64,000 bases of DNA. Source: Massilia kyonggiensis (lineage in GTDB: Bacteria > Pseudomonadota > Gammaproteobacteria > Burkholderiales > Burkholderiaceae_D). Made by a program: the position numbers and the translations under genes. Under the pieces are notes generated by a model. It saw only the letters and a list, made by a program, of their open reading frames with translations, searched no databases and was not told where the DNA came from. The DNA lies in contig NZ_JANUGY010000010.1 in NCBI RefSeq assembly GCF_024756235.1, forward strand, positions 231,832 through 295,831, read 5' to 3'. The first letter of the stretch is position 1, and every line of letters starts with the position of its first letter. Positions 16,684 to 25,458 of the stretch are shown here, piece after piece.

Positions 16684-17342
16684 CAGTGGTCCGAAGGCGT
16701 GTCAGGGGTCGTCGGAACGGGAGCGGTGCTGCGCGCAGCGAGCTTCTGCTCCAGTTTGGCGATGCGCTTGGCCGTGCGCTCGACGTCGTCGCGCAGGCGG
16801 CCGACGTCGTCGGCGAAGTGATCGACAGTCGCCGGGCGCACGAGCACGCGGCGTTCTTCCAGCAGGAATTCGGCGACGTTCTCCGCGAGCCGGCGCCCGG
16901 CCGTGGCCGCGCCCGTCACCGCGGAACGCGCACCGCCGGCCAGGCGCACGGCGCCGATCGATCCGACCACCCGCTCAAGGTCGTGCTCGGCATCCCAGCG
17001 CAGGCCCTTGGACAATTGCGAGATCGTGTTGGCGAACTCGGCATCGCCTTCGATGCGTACGTACGAAAACGCGCGGTCGCGGTTCTGCAGGATCAGCGGC
17101 AGGTCGGAGAGCTTGACGTGGATGGTGACGCCGGCCGCATCATCGACGCCCGCCGTCTCGAGCATGCCGTCGCGCGCGACGCGCATGCGCAGGGCCAGGT
17201 GACCCGTATCGATGACGGCGACCTTGCCGGCATGGCGCATCAGCGCATCGCGCGCCCAGGCTTCCTGCGCCAGCAGGTGGTTGATCGTCGCGACGGCCGG
17301 AGCCGACGGCGACAGGAAATGAGAAGTCGAAGACATGACCAT
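16683..17342 (-). CDS. ubiJ: Ubiquinone biosynthesis accessory factor UbiJ
   Basis: 219 residues (213 if the second ATG at 17336 is used). The N-terminal two thirds are an SCP2-type lipid-binding domain (GHLALRMRVARDG, then FSYVRIEGDAEFANTISQL), and the C-terminus is a coiled coil (about 170-205, DDVERTAKRIAKLEQKLA). UbiJ scaffolds the soluble Ubi complex with UbiK. It lies between ubiE and ubiB as in gammaproteobacteria. A terminator for the preceding gene ends about 13 bp before the start, so ubiJ-ubiB either has a very short leader or depends on read-through. Confidence 0.9.
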   Translation of the reverse strand: MVMSSTSHFLSPSAPAVATINHLLAQEAWARDALMRHAGKVAVIDTGHLALRMRVARDGMLETAGVDDAAGVTIHVKLSDLPLILQNRDRAFSYVRIEGDAEFANTISQLSKGLRWDAEHDLERVVGSIGAVRLAGGARSAVTGAATAGRRLAENVAEFLLEERRVLVRPATVDHFADDVGRLRDDVERTAKRIAKLEQKLAARSTAPVPTTPDTPSDH

Positions 17343-17354
17343 TTTCGTCTACAC

Positions 17355-17388
17355 AAAATAAAACCGCCCGGCATAGGTCGGGCGGTTT
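17355..17388 (-). terminator. Intrinsic terminator after the Tim44-like gene
   Basis: A 10-bp stem (17361-17370 with 17379-17388) and 8-nt loop are followed on the minus strand by TTTTATTTT. It lies between the Tim44-like stop (17450) and the ubiJ start (17342). Confidence 0.85.
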
Positions 17389-17449
17389 CGATCTTACCAG
17401 TTCACCAGAGCATAAACCCCGGAGCACAAGCTTTTTTCTTGCGAAAATT

Positions 17450-18394
17450 TTAAGTGATCTGCTGAATGCCCGCCAGGACCCAGCCGCCGTTGCCGGTCAG
17501 CGGCTTGGCCAGGTTCCACACTTCGACGTATGGTTCCGCCGGGGCGCCCGGCGCATTGCGGATCATGCCGTTGAACTGGACGCTCGCCAGGTAATCGCGG
17601 TCGGTCGTCTCGATGCCCAGCAGCTGGGAATCGATGCTGACGACTTCCGTGTAGTCCGGCTGGCCGCCCCGTTCCTGGATCTGCAGCGACAGTTCCGCGT
17701 ACACCTCGGGCGACGTGAATTCGCGCAGGTCGGCCAGGTCGCCGCGATCCCAGGCCGCTTGCATGCGGATGAACGAGGACCTGGCGTGGCGCAGGAACGC
17801 TTCCGTGTCGAACCCGGCCGGCACACCCCACTGCTCGTGGGCCGGTGCGGCCTTGTCGAGCGACGGCGCGTTCGAGAAGCCCGACTGGAAGCCGCCCTGG
17901 TTGCCGGCATAGGCACTGTTCAGGCCCGAACCGATTTCCGGCGTGGCCGAGGCCGGCACGGGATTCTGGTTAAAACCCGTAAAAGTCGGGTTGGCCGGGG
18001 TGTCCTTGCGGCGGAACATGCGGATGATGAACATCACGGCGAACACGAGCAGCAGGATCATCAGCAGCGACGACAGGGCGCTGGCCATCGCGCCGCCGAT
18101 GCCGAAGTGCGAGAACAGCGCGCCCAGGCCGAGGCCTAGCAACGCGCCACCCAGCACACCTTTCCACATGCTCGGGCGCTTCTGCGGCACCTGGGCCGGG
18201 GCCACCGGGGCCGGTGCCGGACGCTGCTGGTACGACGGCTGCTGGGCAGGTGCCGGTGCCGGCGCCGGGGCGCGCATGCGGCTCACGGATTGCGACTGGC
18301 GGCCGAACGAACGGTTGCTGCCGACCGGGCGCGCATCGGCGACGCTGGACAGCGTCATCAGCGCGATCATCATGCTGGCCATTAACTTTTTCAT
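17450..18394 (-). CDS. Tim44-like domain membrane protein
   Basis: 314 residues. A signal-like N-terminus (MKKLMASMMIALMTLSSVADA), a Pro/Ala/Gln-rich low-complexity segment (about 40-75), a glycine-rich region leading into a membrane span (about 80-125, ending FIIRMFRRKD), and a C-terminal Tim44-like domain (about 190-314, FLRHARSSFIRMQAAWDRGD, ending in WVLAGIQQ). Bacterial members are poorly characterised. The gene sits between ubiE and ubiJ, 9 bp after ubiE, an order I associate with Burkholderiales. A strong terminator follows it. Confidence 0.88.
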   Translation of the reverse strand: MKKLMASMMIALMTLSSVADARPVGSNRSFGRQSQSVSRMRAPAPAPAPAQQPSYQQRPAPAPVAPAQVPQKRPSMWKGVLGGALLGLGLGALFSHFGIGGAMASALSSLLMILLLVFAVMFIIRMFRRKDTPANPTFTGFNQNPVPASATPEIGSGLNSAYAGNQGGFQSGFSNAPSLDKAAPAHEQWGVPAGFDTEAFLRHARSSFIRMQAAWDRGDLADLREFTSPEVYAELSLQIQERGGQPDYTEVVSIDSQLLGIETTDRDYLASVQFNGMIRNAPGAPAEPYVEVWNLAKPLTGNGGWVLAGIQQIT

Positions 18395-18403
18395 CAGCTC
18401 ACC

Positions 18404-19138
18404 TCAAAGTTTGATTCCAGTGTGCAGTGCGGCCACACCGGCCGTCAGGTTGTAGTACTGCACGCGTTCCAGGCCCGCCGTTTCCATCATCGACTTCAGC
18501 GTTTCCTGGTCCGGGTGCATGCGGATCGATTCCGCCAGGTAGCGGTAGCTTTCCGCATCGTTGGCGATGCGCTGGCCCAGCCATGGCAGCACCGAGAACG
18601 AGTACACGTCGTACGGCTTTTGCAGCGGCGCCGCCACTTTCGAAAACTCCAGCACGAGCAACTTGCCGCCCGGCTTGAGCACCCGGCGCATTTCTGCCAG
18701 TGCCTGATCCTTGTGCGTCATGTTGCGCAGGCCAAAGGCCACGCTGACGCGATCGAAATAATTGTCCGGAAACGGCAGTTTTTCCGCGTCACAGAGCAAG
18801 GTGGGGGTGACTAGACCTTTGTTCAATAGACGATCGCGGCCCACGCGCAGCATCGACTCGTTGATGTCCGTGAGCCACACCTCGCCGCTCGGCCCCGCCT
18901 GCTTGGCGAACGCCTTCGACAAATCGCCCGTGCCGCCGGCAATGTCGAGCACCTTGAAGCCGGGACGAATGCCGGCCTGGGCGATGGTGAACGCCTTCCA
19001 CACGCGGTGCAGGCCGGCGGACATCAGGTCGTTCATCACGTCGTATTTGGACGCGACCGAGTGGAATACCTTGGCTACCTCGTGGACCTTCTCGTCTTCC
19101 GAGACGGTCTTGTAGCCGAAATGGGTGGTGTTGGTCAT
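18404..19138 (-). CDS. ubiE: Demethylmenaquinol/2-methoxy-6-polyprenyl-1,4-benzoquinol methyltransferase UbiE
   Basis: 244 residues. C-methyltransferase of ubiquinone (and, where present, menaquinone) synthesis. The family signature FGYKTVSEDEKVHEVAKVF at the N-terminus, SAM motif I VLDIAGGTGDLSKAF (residues about 63-77), ASKYDVMNDLMSAGLHR and LGQRIANDAESYRYLAESI are diagnostic. It heads the ubiE-Tim44-ubiJ-ubiB group on the minus strand and is divergent from the cold-shock gene, with 274 bp between the starts. Confidence 0.97.
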   Translation of the reverse strand: MTNTTHFGYKTVSEDEKVHEVAKVFHSVASKYDVMNDLMSAGLHRVWKAFTIAQAGIRPGFKVLDIAGGTGDLSKAFAKQAGPSGEVWLTDINESMLRVGRDRLLNKGLVTPTLLCDAEKLPFPDNYFDRVSVAFGLRNMTHKDQALAEMRRVLKPGGKLLVLEFSKVAAPLQKPYDVYSFSVLPWLGQRIANDAESYRYLAESIRMHPDQETLKSMMETAGLERVQYYNLTAGVAALHTGIKL

Positions 19139-19301
19139 AGTAGCAAGCCGTTTAGTCTTGCCACATTATACAAGCCGGGGTGTACGGGTCGGCTTAAAGA
19201 TGGCTTACTGGGCGGACACGACGAAAACGTTTGCTTCGCGGTCAATGTCGGCTTTACCACACAAGATAACAAACGTGCATCGCAATTGTTAAAACTCTGC
19301 T

Positions 19302-19412
19302 TATAATGGTTTTCGCTTGCGCACAGTCTGGAACAGGGATGCCTTATCGCTTAACCATGTGCCGCCGGCGATAACTCATACTTGTTAAAAAAATCTATTT
19401 AGAGAGAGAAAC
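19302..19412 (+). promoter_or_regulatory. Promoter and long leader of the cold-shock gene
   Basis: A perfect TATAAT (19302-19307) sits 105 bp before the csp start, without a good -35 box at 16-18 bp. A transcript starting near 19314 would have a leader of about 100 nt. Long structured leaders are typical of cold-shock mRNAs and control their translation with temperature (family knowledge). A GAGAGAG purine run lies just before the start. Confidence 0.55.
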
Positions 19413-19616
19413 ATGGCGACTGGCACCGTGAAATGGTTCAACGACGCAAAAGGCTTTGGCTTCATCAAACCTGACGATGGTGGCGACGATCTGTTCGCAC
19501 ACTTCTCGGCCATCAATTCGGCAGGCTTCAAATCGCTGGCGGAAAACCAGCGCGTCACTTTCGACGTGACCTCCGGCCCGAAAGGCAAGCAGGCTGCGAA
19601 CATCCAGCCGCAGTAA
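19413..19616 (+). CDS. Cold-shock protein (CspA family)
   Basis: 67 residues, single cold-shock domain. TGTVKWFNDAKGFGFI contains the RNP1-type KGFGFI motif; DLFAHFSAI is the RNP2-type motif. It binds single-stranded RNA/DNA and acts as an RNA chaperone. The purine-rich GAGAGAGAAAC before the ATG fits a ribosome-binding site. A bidirectional terminator follows. Which paralogue it is cannot be told. Confidence 0.95.
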   Translation: MATGTVKWFNDAKGFGFIKPDDGGDDLFAHFSAINSAGFKSLAENQRVTFDVTSGPKGKQAANIQPQ

Positions 19617-19633
19617 TCCCAGGCCGGTAAACG

Positions 19634-19666
19634 AAAAAGCGCCGTGTGCAAACCGGCGCTTTTTTC
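19634..19666. terminator. Bidirectional intrinsic terminator between csp and the DUF971 gene
   Basis: AAAAAGCGCCG (19634-19644) pairs with CGGCGCTTTTT (19654-19664), loop of 9 nt. T-runs follow the stem on both strands, so it can end csp (plus) and the DUF971 gene (minus), which converge here. Confidence 0.88.
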
Positions 19667-19673
19667 GTTTTCG

Positions 19674-20099
19674 TCAGTGGCTACACCCACCGCCGCCGCA
19701 ACCGCCGCCCTTCGGCCCGGCCGCCGGCACGGCACTCGCTTCGCGGCCGCTGTCGCCTTCATACCCCGCCGCATGCAGGCGGCCCAGGTAATCTTGCCAC
19801 AGCGCGTCCTGCTCATTACCGAGCTTGTACAGGTAGTCCCACGTAAAGATGCCGGACTCGTGGCCGTCCGTGAACAGCGGCTTGACGCCGTAGTTCCCGA
19901 CCGGCTCGACGCCGCGGATGCCCACGTCGCGCTTGCCGACCTGCAGCACTTCCTGGCCCGGGCCATGGCCCTTCACTTCGGCCGACGGCGAATACACGCG
20001 CATCAGCTCGAACGGAATGGAGAAGGCGGCGCCGTCGTCGAAGGCGATTTCCAGGATCTTCGATTGCTGGCGGATGGTGAGGTTGGTGGGCGTAGCCAT
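19674..20099 (-). CDS. DUF971 domain protein with Gly/Cys-rich tail
   Basis: 141 residues from the ATG at 20099. Residues about 8-95 form a DUF971 domain (ILEIAFDDGAAFSIPFELMR, then FTDGHESGIFTWDYLYKL), related to the N-terminal domain of gamma-butyrobetaine hydroxylase. Unlike the second DUF971 protein in this window, it lacks the CxCxxC cluster at the equivalent place (reads YSPSAEV). Instead the C-terminus ends GGGCGGGGCSH, a possible metal-binding tail. Function unknown. It follows the HIT gene by 29 bp. Confidence 0.88.
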   Translation of the reverse strand: MATPTNLTIRQQSKILEIAFDDGAAFSIPFELMRVYSPSAEVKGHGPGQEVLQVGKRDVGIRGVEPVGNYGVKPLFTDGHESGIFTWDYLYKLGNEQDALWQDYLGRLHAAGYEGDSGREASAVPAAGPKGGGCGGGGCSH

Positions 20100-20128
20100 G
20101 ATGTCGTATGTATTGAGTGAAAGCCGTG

Positions 20129-20551
20129 TTAACGGCTCGCGAACCTGCGTGCGATCGCCTCCGCCAGCTGCGGCACCAGCGCCCGGCGCGCGACCAGCAC
20201 CGTCTCGTCCGTCGTGCGCTGCGCCTGCGCCCACACGGGCGCGGGGAAGTGCGCGTCGTCGGCGTAGCGCGGGATCACGTGCCAGTGCAGGTGCGGCACC
20301 ACGTTGCCGAGGCTCGCGACGTTGACCTTCAGCGGCTGCATCACCTCGCGCACGGCGAGTTCCAGCTTGTACACCGCATCGTTCAGCAGCAGCCGGTCCG
20401 CGTCCGCCAGGTCGCTCACCTCGCGCACGTGGTCTTTCCAGATCACGCGCGCGAAGCCCGGGTAGTTCGCGTCGTCGACGAGGATGACCGCGAACCTATC
20501 GTTATCGACGACAGTCGGCACGGCCAGTTCGCACAACTCGCAACCAATCAT
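20129..20551 (-). CDS. HIT-family protein (histidine triad hydrolase)
   Basis: 140 residues from the ATG at 20551, which overlaps the stop of the large oxidoreductase gene (ATGA). The triad motif is HLHWHVIPR (HxHxHxx), near residues 95-103. The N-terminus CELCELAVPTVVDNDRFAVI could bind a metal through Cys4/Cys7. HIT proteins hydrolyse or transfer nucleotidyl groups on AMP derivatives; the substrate here is unknown. Confidence 0.9.
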   Translation of the reverse strand: MIGCELCELAVPTVVDNDRFAVILVDDANYPGFARVIWKDHVREVSDLADADRLLLNDAVYKLELAVREVMQPLKVNVASLGNVVPHLHWHVIPRYADDAHFPAPVWAQAQRTTDETVLVARRALVPQLAEAIARRFASR

Positions 20552-23500
20552 ACAAGCACCCGCTCGATGCCGCCGTTGTTGGCGTTGGCAACGTAGTTCG
20601 GCAACCAGTTCTCGCCCAGCAGGTGGCGCGCCATCTCGACGACGATGTAATCGGCCGTGGTGCCCGAATCGTCGTTGTAGCGCGACAGGCCCTGCAGGCA
20701 GGACGGGCAGCTCGTCAGGATCTTGACGTCGCCCTTGAAGCCGTCTTCGCGCAGCTTGTCGGCACCCTTCACCATTTCCTGCTCCTTGCGGAAGCGGACC
20801 TGGGTCGAGATGTCCGGACGGCTCACGGCGAACGTGCCCGACTCGCCGCAGCAGCGGTCGTTCTTCTCGATCTTGACGTTGTCGACGGTCTGCACGAGCG
20901 CGTTCACGGTCTTCATCGAATCGCCCAGCTTCATCGGGTTGTGGCACGGTTCGTGGTACATGTAGCGCATCCCCGTCACGCCTTCCAGCTTGACGCCCTT
21001 CTCCAGCAGGTACTCGTGGATGTCCATGATGCGGCAGCCCGGGAAGATCTTCTCGAACTCGTAGGTCGCGAGCTGGTCGTAGCAGGTGCCGCACGAGACG
21101 AGGACCGTCTTGATGTCGAGGTAGTTCAGCGTGTTGGCCATGCGGTGGAACAGCACGCGGTTATCCGTCATCATCTTGTCGGCCTTGTCGTACTGGCCGG
21201 CGCCGCGCTGCGGATAGCCGCAGCACAGGTAGCCCGGCGGCAGCACGGTCTGCACGCCCACTTCCCACAGCATCGCCTGCGTGGCCAGGCCCACCTGCGA
21301 GAACAGGCGCTCGGAACCGCAGCCCGGGAAGTAGAACACGGCTTCCGTATCGGCGTTGGTGACCTTCGGATTGCGGATGATCGGGATGACCTTGTCGTCC
21401 TCGATGTCCAGCAGCGCGCGCGCCGTCTTCTTCGGCAGGTTGCCCGGCATCTTCTTGTTCACGAAGTGGATCACCTGCTCGCGGATCGGCGCCTTGCCGG
21501 TCGTCGGAGGCGGTGCCTTCGTCTGCTCTTTCGCGACGGCCTTCAGCACGGTCGCGCCGAGACGCTGGGCCTTGTAGCCCCAGTCGATCATCCCCTTGCG
21601 CATCGCGTTGATCGTCGTCGGATCGGTCGCGTTCAGGAAGAACATGCCCGCGCGGTGGGCCGGCTTGAAGCTGCGCTTGTCCATCTTGCGCAGCAGGTTA
21701 CGCATGTTCATCGAGACGTCGCCGAAGTCGATGTTGACCGGGCACGGCGTCACGCACTTGTGGCACACGGTGCAGTGGTCGGACACGTCCTCGAATTCTT
21801 CCCAGTGGCGGATCGACACGCCGCGGCGCGTCTGCTCTTCGTACAGGAACGCTTCGATCAGCGCGGACGTCGCGAGGATCTTGTCGCGCGGCGAGTACAG
21901 CAGATTCGATTGCGGCACGTGCGTCGTGCACACGGGCTTGCACTTGCCGCAGCGCAGGCAGTCCTTGACGCTGTTCGCGATCTCGCCGATGTCGCTCTGC
22001 TGCATGATCAGCGATTCGTGGCCCATCAGGCCGAACGACGGCGTGTACGCGTTGCGCAGGTCGGCGTACGCGGTGTCGCTGTTCAGCAGCTTGCCCTTGT
22101 TGAAGCGGCCTTCCGGGTCCACGCGCTGCTTGTAGTCGCGGAAGTCGCGGATCTCGTCCTCGGTGAGGAATTCCAGCTTCGTGATGCCGATGCCGTGTTC
22201 GCCCGAGATGACGCCGTCCAGCGAACGCGCCAGCTTCATGATGCGCTCGACGGCCTTGTGCGCATCCTGCAGCATCGCGTAGTCGTCCGAGTTCACGGGC
22301 AGGTTCGTGTGCACGTTGCCGTCGCCCGCGTGCATGTGCAGCGCGACGAACACGCGCGAACGCAGCACGCGCTTGTGGATCGCCGTGGCTTCGTCGAGGA
22401 TCGGCTTGTACGCGGCGCCGTTGAAGATCTGGCGCAGCGGCGCGCGGATCTCGTTCTTCCACGAGACGCGCACGGTGTGGTCCTGCACGACGTCGAACAG
22501 TTTTGCGCCCGGCTGCTGCGCGAGGCGCGCCTGGAACGTGCCGGTGAGGCCGTCGAGGCCGAAGTCGGCCAGTTTATCCAGCACGTCGCCCAGCGGCTGG
22601 TCGAGGTTCGCCATGATCCACGTCCAGCGCGCGGACACGCGGGCCAGCAGGTCGTCGCCCTGCTGCGGACGGTCGCCGAGGATCTCTTCCTTCGACACGC
22701 CTTCGCCCGTCGCGTCGTCCGCCTTCGTCACTTCCAGGTTCCCGGAGGTGAGGTACGCGTGCAGTTCCTCGACGAGCTGCAGCTTGTTCTTGATCGACAG
22801 CTCGACGTTGATGCGCTCGATGCCGTCCGTGTACTCGCCCATGCGGTTCAGCGGGATCACGACGTCTTCGTTGATCTTGAAGGCGTTCGTGTGGCGTGCG
22901 ATGGCCGCGGTGCGCGAGCGGTCGAGCCAGAATTTCTTACGGGCTTCCGGGCTCACGGCGACGAAGCCCTCGCCCACGCGCGTGTTCGCGAGACGCACGA
23001 CTTCCGACGTGGCCAGCGCGACGGCGTTCTCGTCGTCGCCGACGATGTCGCCGAACAGCGCCATCTTCGGCAGGGTGCCGCGCTTGGATTTCGTCGCATA
23101 GCCGACGGCACGCAGGTAACGCTCGTCCAGGTGCTCCAGGCCCGCGAGGCGCAGGCTGGCGAATTCCGGCTTGCCGCTCTTCGGCAGGCTGTCCAGGTAA
23201 TCCTTGATCTCGACGATCGACGGGATCGCATCGCGCGCCTGGCCGAAGAATTCCAGCGCGACGGTGCGCGTGAACTTCGGCATCTTGTGCAGGATCCAGC
23301 GCGCCGACGTGATCAGGCCGTCGGTGCCCTCTTTCTGGATGCCCGGCAGGCCCGCGAGGAATTTGTCGGTGACGTCCTTGCCGAGGCCTTCCTTGCGGAA
23401 GCGGCGGCCTTCGATGGCGAGCGTCTCGGTGCGGAACGGATCACCTTTCGGGGCGCCCTTTTCCGACGGGTGCGTCCATTCGAGCTTGAAGGTCGCAACC

Positions 23501-24555
23501 GGCGCGTCGTGGATCTTGCCCAGGTTGTGGTCGACGCGCGTGACGTCGAGCCAGTCGCCGTTCGGGTCGACCATGCGCCACGACGCCAGGTTATCCAGCG
23601 CCGTGCCCCACAGGACGGCCTTCTTGCCGCCCGCGTTCATCGCGATGTTCCCGCCGATGCACGAGGCGTGCGCGGACGTCGGGTCGACGGCGAACACGAA
23701 GCCGGCCTTCTCGGCCGCCTGCGACACGCGCTGCGTGACGACGCCGGCGCCCGTGTAGATGGTCGCGTAGTCGCGGTCGACGCCCGGCAGGCGCGTCATC
23801 TCGACCTCGCCCATCGCCAGCAGCTTTTCCGTGTTGATCACGGCCGACATCGGCGACAGCGGAATCGCGCCGCCCGTGTAGCCGGTGCCGCCGCCGCGCG
23901 GGATGATGGTCAGCCCGAGCTCGATACAGCCTTTCACGAGGCCGGCCATCTCGTCTTCCGAATCCGGCAGCAGGACGAGGAACGGATATTCGACGCGCCA
24001 GTCGGTGGCGTCCGTCACGTGCGACGTGCGGTGCATGCCGTCGAAGCGGATGTTGCGTTTATCGGTGTAGCGGCCCAGCACGGCCTTGGCGCGCTTGCGC
24101 AGATCGTAGGTGTCCGCGAACTCGCGGCCGAAGTCGTCGACCGCCCTGCGCGCGGCCACGAGCAGCTGCTCGACGGCGGCGCTGCGGCGGCTCGCGGTGG
24201 CCGGATCGGCATCGCCGGCATCGACGGTCAGGCGGCGCTTGTCCACTTCCGCCAGGCGGTGATGCAGCGCTTCGATCAGCTTGGCGCGGCGCTTCGGGTT
24301 ATCCAGCAGGTCGTCCTGCAGGTACGGGTTGCGGCGCACGACCCAGATGTCGCCCAGGACTTCGTACAGCATGCGGGCCGAGCGCCCGGTCTGGCGGGCA
24401 CCGCGCAATTCATCCAGCAACTGCCACGATGACTCGCCCAGCAGCCGGATCACGATCTCGCGATCGGAGAACGACGTGTAGTTATAAGGGATTTCGCGCA
24501 GCCGGATGGGCGCGTTTTCTTCGAGCAGGGCGTGGATATTGGCAGGAGCGTTCAT
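20548..24555 (-). CDS. Large FAD-linked/4Fe-4S oxidoreductase with DUF3683 domain (D-lactate dehydrogenase-like)
   Basis: 1335 residues. The N-terminal about 170 residues are DUF3683 (IPYNYTSFSDREIVIRLLG). An FAD-binding type 4 domain follows (about 190-400, PRGGGTGYTGGAIPLSP), then the FAD-oxidase C-terminal domain (about 560-820, HMHAGDGNVHTNLPV). A double 4Fe-4S ferredoxin domain has CLRCGKCKPVC near 862 and CTVCHKCVTPCP near 926. The last part has two cysteine-rich CCG domains (FPGCGSE near 1077, CCGYP, HEPCHNP, RCCGESG near 1235). The layout matches GlcD-GlcF/Dld-type enzymes fused in one chain, probably oxidising a 2-hydroxy acid and passing electrons to quinone. Substrate inferred only. 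Confidence 0.9.
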   Translation of the reverse strand: MNAPANIHALLEENAPIRLREIPYNYTSFSDREIVIRLLGESSWQLLDELRGARQTGRSARMLYEVLGDIWVVRRNPYLQDDLLDNPKRRAKLIEALHHRLAEVDKRRLTVDAGDADPATASRRSAAVEQLLVAARRAVDDFGREFADTYDLRKRAKAVLGRYTDKRNIRFDGMHRTSHVTDATDWRVEYPFLVLLPDSEDEMAGLVKGCIELGLTIIPRGGGTGYTGGAIPLSPMSAVINTEKLLAMGEVEMTRLPGVDRDYATIYTGAGVVTQRVSQAAEKAGFVFAVDPTSAHASCIGGNIAMNAGGKKAVLWGTALDNLASWRMVDPNGDWLDVTRVDHNLGKIHDAPVATFKLEWTHPSEKGAPKGDPFRTETLAIEGRRFRKEGLGKDVTDKFLAGLPGIQKEGTDGLITSARWILHKMPKFTRTVALEFFGQARDAIPSIVEIKDYLDSLPKSGKPEFASLRLAGLEHLDERYLRAVGYATKSKRGTLPKMALFGDIVGDDENAVALATSEVVRLANTRVGEGFVAVSPEARKKFWLDRSRTAAIARHTNAFKINEDVVIPLNRMGEYTDGIERINVELSIKNKLQLVEELHAYLTSGNLEVTKADDATGEGVSKEEILGDRPQQGDDLLARVSARWTWIMANLDQPLGDVLDKLADFGLDGLTGTFQARLAQQPGAKLFDVVQDHTVRVSWKNEIRAPLRQIFNGAAYKPILDEATAIHKRVLRSRVFVALHMHAGDGNVHTNLPVNSDDYAMLQDAHKAVERIMKLARSLDGVISGEHGIGITKLEFLTEDEIRDFRDYKQRVDPEGRFNKGKLLNSDTAYADLRNAYTPSFGLMGHESLIMQQSDIGEIANSVKDCLRCGKCKPVCTTHVPQSNLLYSPRDKILATSALIEAFLYEEQTRRGVSIRHWEEFEDVSDHCTVCHKCVTPCPVNIDFGDVSMNMRNLLRKMDKRSFKPAHRAGMFFLNATDPTTINAMRKGMIDWGYKAQRLGATVLKAVAKEQTKAPPPTTGKAPIREQVIHFVNKKMPGNLPKKTARALLDIEDDKVIPIIRNPKVTNADTEAVFYFPGCGSERLFSQVGLATQAMLWEVGVQTVLPPGYLCCGYPQRGAGQYDKADKMMTDNRVLFHRMANTLNYLDIKTVLVSCGTCYDQLATYEFEKIFPGCRIMDIHEYLLEKGVKLEGVTGMRYMYHEPCHNPMKLGDSMKTVNALVQTVDNVKIEKNDRCCGESGTFAVSRPDISTQVRFRKEQEMVKGADKLREDGFKGDVKILTSCPSCLQGLSRYNDDSGTTADYIVVEMARHLLGENWLPNYVANANNGGIERVLV

Positions 24556-24775
24556 GGGGAGATCGACTGTCGTACTGACGCGTAGGACTCTCTATTCTAG
24601 CTTATTGCGATGCACCACGCTGGGGAAGGAATAATTTTTGCAACGGTGAAAAAGCAGAAACGGATGGAAAACGACGCATTCGCGCAAATTTGTTTTGGCA
24701 GAACGCAATATTTTCAAGCAAAAGCTCGGCGTGATGAAAGAACAGGCATCTTATCCACGCCGGATGCCCCGCCGC

Positions 24776-25279
24776 TCACCCGAACAGTTTGCTGCTCATC
24801 TCCCCCAGCCACTTCCACCACCCGTCCGGTACGTACAACAGCGTGACGGTCATGAACACATAGCGCGCGAACTTGCCGACGGCCATATAGAGCACGCTGG
24901 GCCAGAACGGCAGGTGCAGCCAGCCGGCCAGCGTGCACAGCGGGTCGCCGATGCCCGGCACCCAGGACAGCAGCATCGTCTTCGCGCCATAGCGCTTGAG
25001 CCAGTGAAACCAGCGCGACGAGCGTTCCTTCGCAAAAGCGACCTTGGCGCGGTAGCCGATCCAGTAGTCGACGATGCCGCCCAGCGTGTTGCCCAGGGTG
25101 GCGACGAGGACGGCGGGCCAGAACATGGCGGGATTCGCTTTCACGACGGCGAACACGGCGGGCTCGGAGCCGAGCGGCAGCAGCGTCGCGGAGACGAAGG
25201 CAATGAGGAATACCGACGTGAGCCCGACGGTGGGCACGGCGAGGAATTTCAGCAGCCACAGGACGGCGGATTCGATCAT
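24776..25279 (-). CDS. YqaA/DedA-type (SNARE-associated) inner-membrane protein
   Basis: 167 residues from MIESAVLWLLKFLAVPTVGL. Upstream in-frame starts exist, but the one at 25321 falls inside a minus-strand TATAAT box, so the later start is preferred. Several membrane segments are visible (about 5-25, 30-55, 60-80, 110-135, 140-160). The E-P and G-D-GxxPG-like elements (LLPLGSEPAVFAV; SWVPGIGDPLCTLAG) match the DedA/YqaA superfamily. Function unknown, likely lipid transport or membrane homeostasis. Divergent from ilvA. Confidence 0.85.
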   Translation of the reverse strand: MIESAVLWLLKFLAVPTVGLTSVFLIAFVSATLLPLGSEPAVFAVVKANPAMFWPAVLVATLGNTLGGIVDYWIGYRAKVAFAKERSSRWFHWLKRYGAKTMLLSWVPGIGDPLCTLAGWLHLPFWPSVLYMAVGKFARYVFMTVTLLYVPDGWWKWLGEMSSKLFG

Positions 25280-25319
25280 CGGCAGGAAAGGATGGACGGC
25301 GGACGGATAAGTTGAGTAC

Positions 25320-25346
25320 ATTATAATGAGGAGAAACACCTCGCAA
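25320..25346. promoter_or_regulatory. Overlapping -10 boxes between yqaA-type gene and ilvA
   Basis: The sequence ATTATAAT (25320-25327) gives TATAAT on both strands. On the minus strand a TTGCGA (25341-25346) lies 15 bp upstream, short for a -35, and would give a leader of about 33 nt to the yqaA-type gene. On the plus strand it would give ilvA a leader of about 125 nt but has no -35 match. Confidence 0.4.
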
Positions 25347-25458
25347 CGACACGGTACGCCAGGCTCTACCAAGCCTTCGTCCCGCACTGCTCGCCTCGGT
25401 TACCCACCAAGCAGGACAGTCAGCGTCGCCCCGGAACCCGAACAGCCCCGCATCGATC

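Noticed and set aside
20623..24432. Plus-strand open frame of 1269 codons
   Set aside because: Exact antisense of the large FAD/Fe-S oxidoreductase gene; composition is that of a shadow frame.
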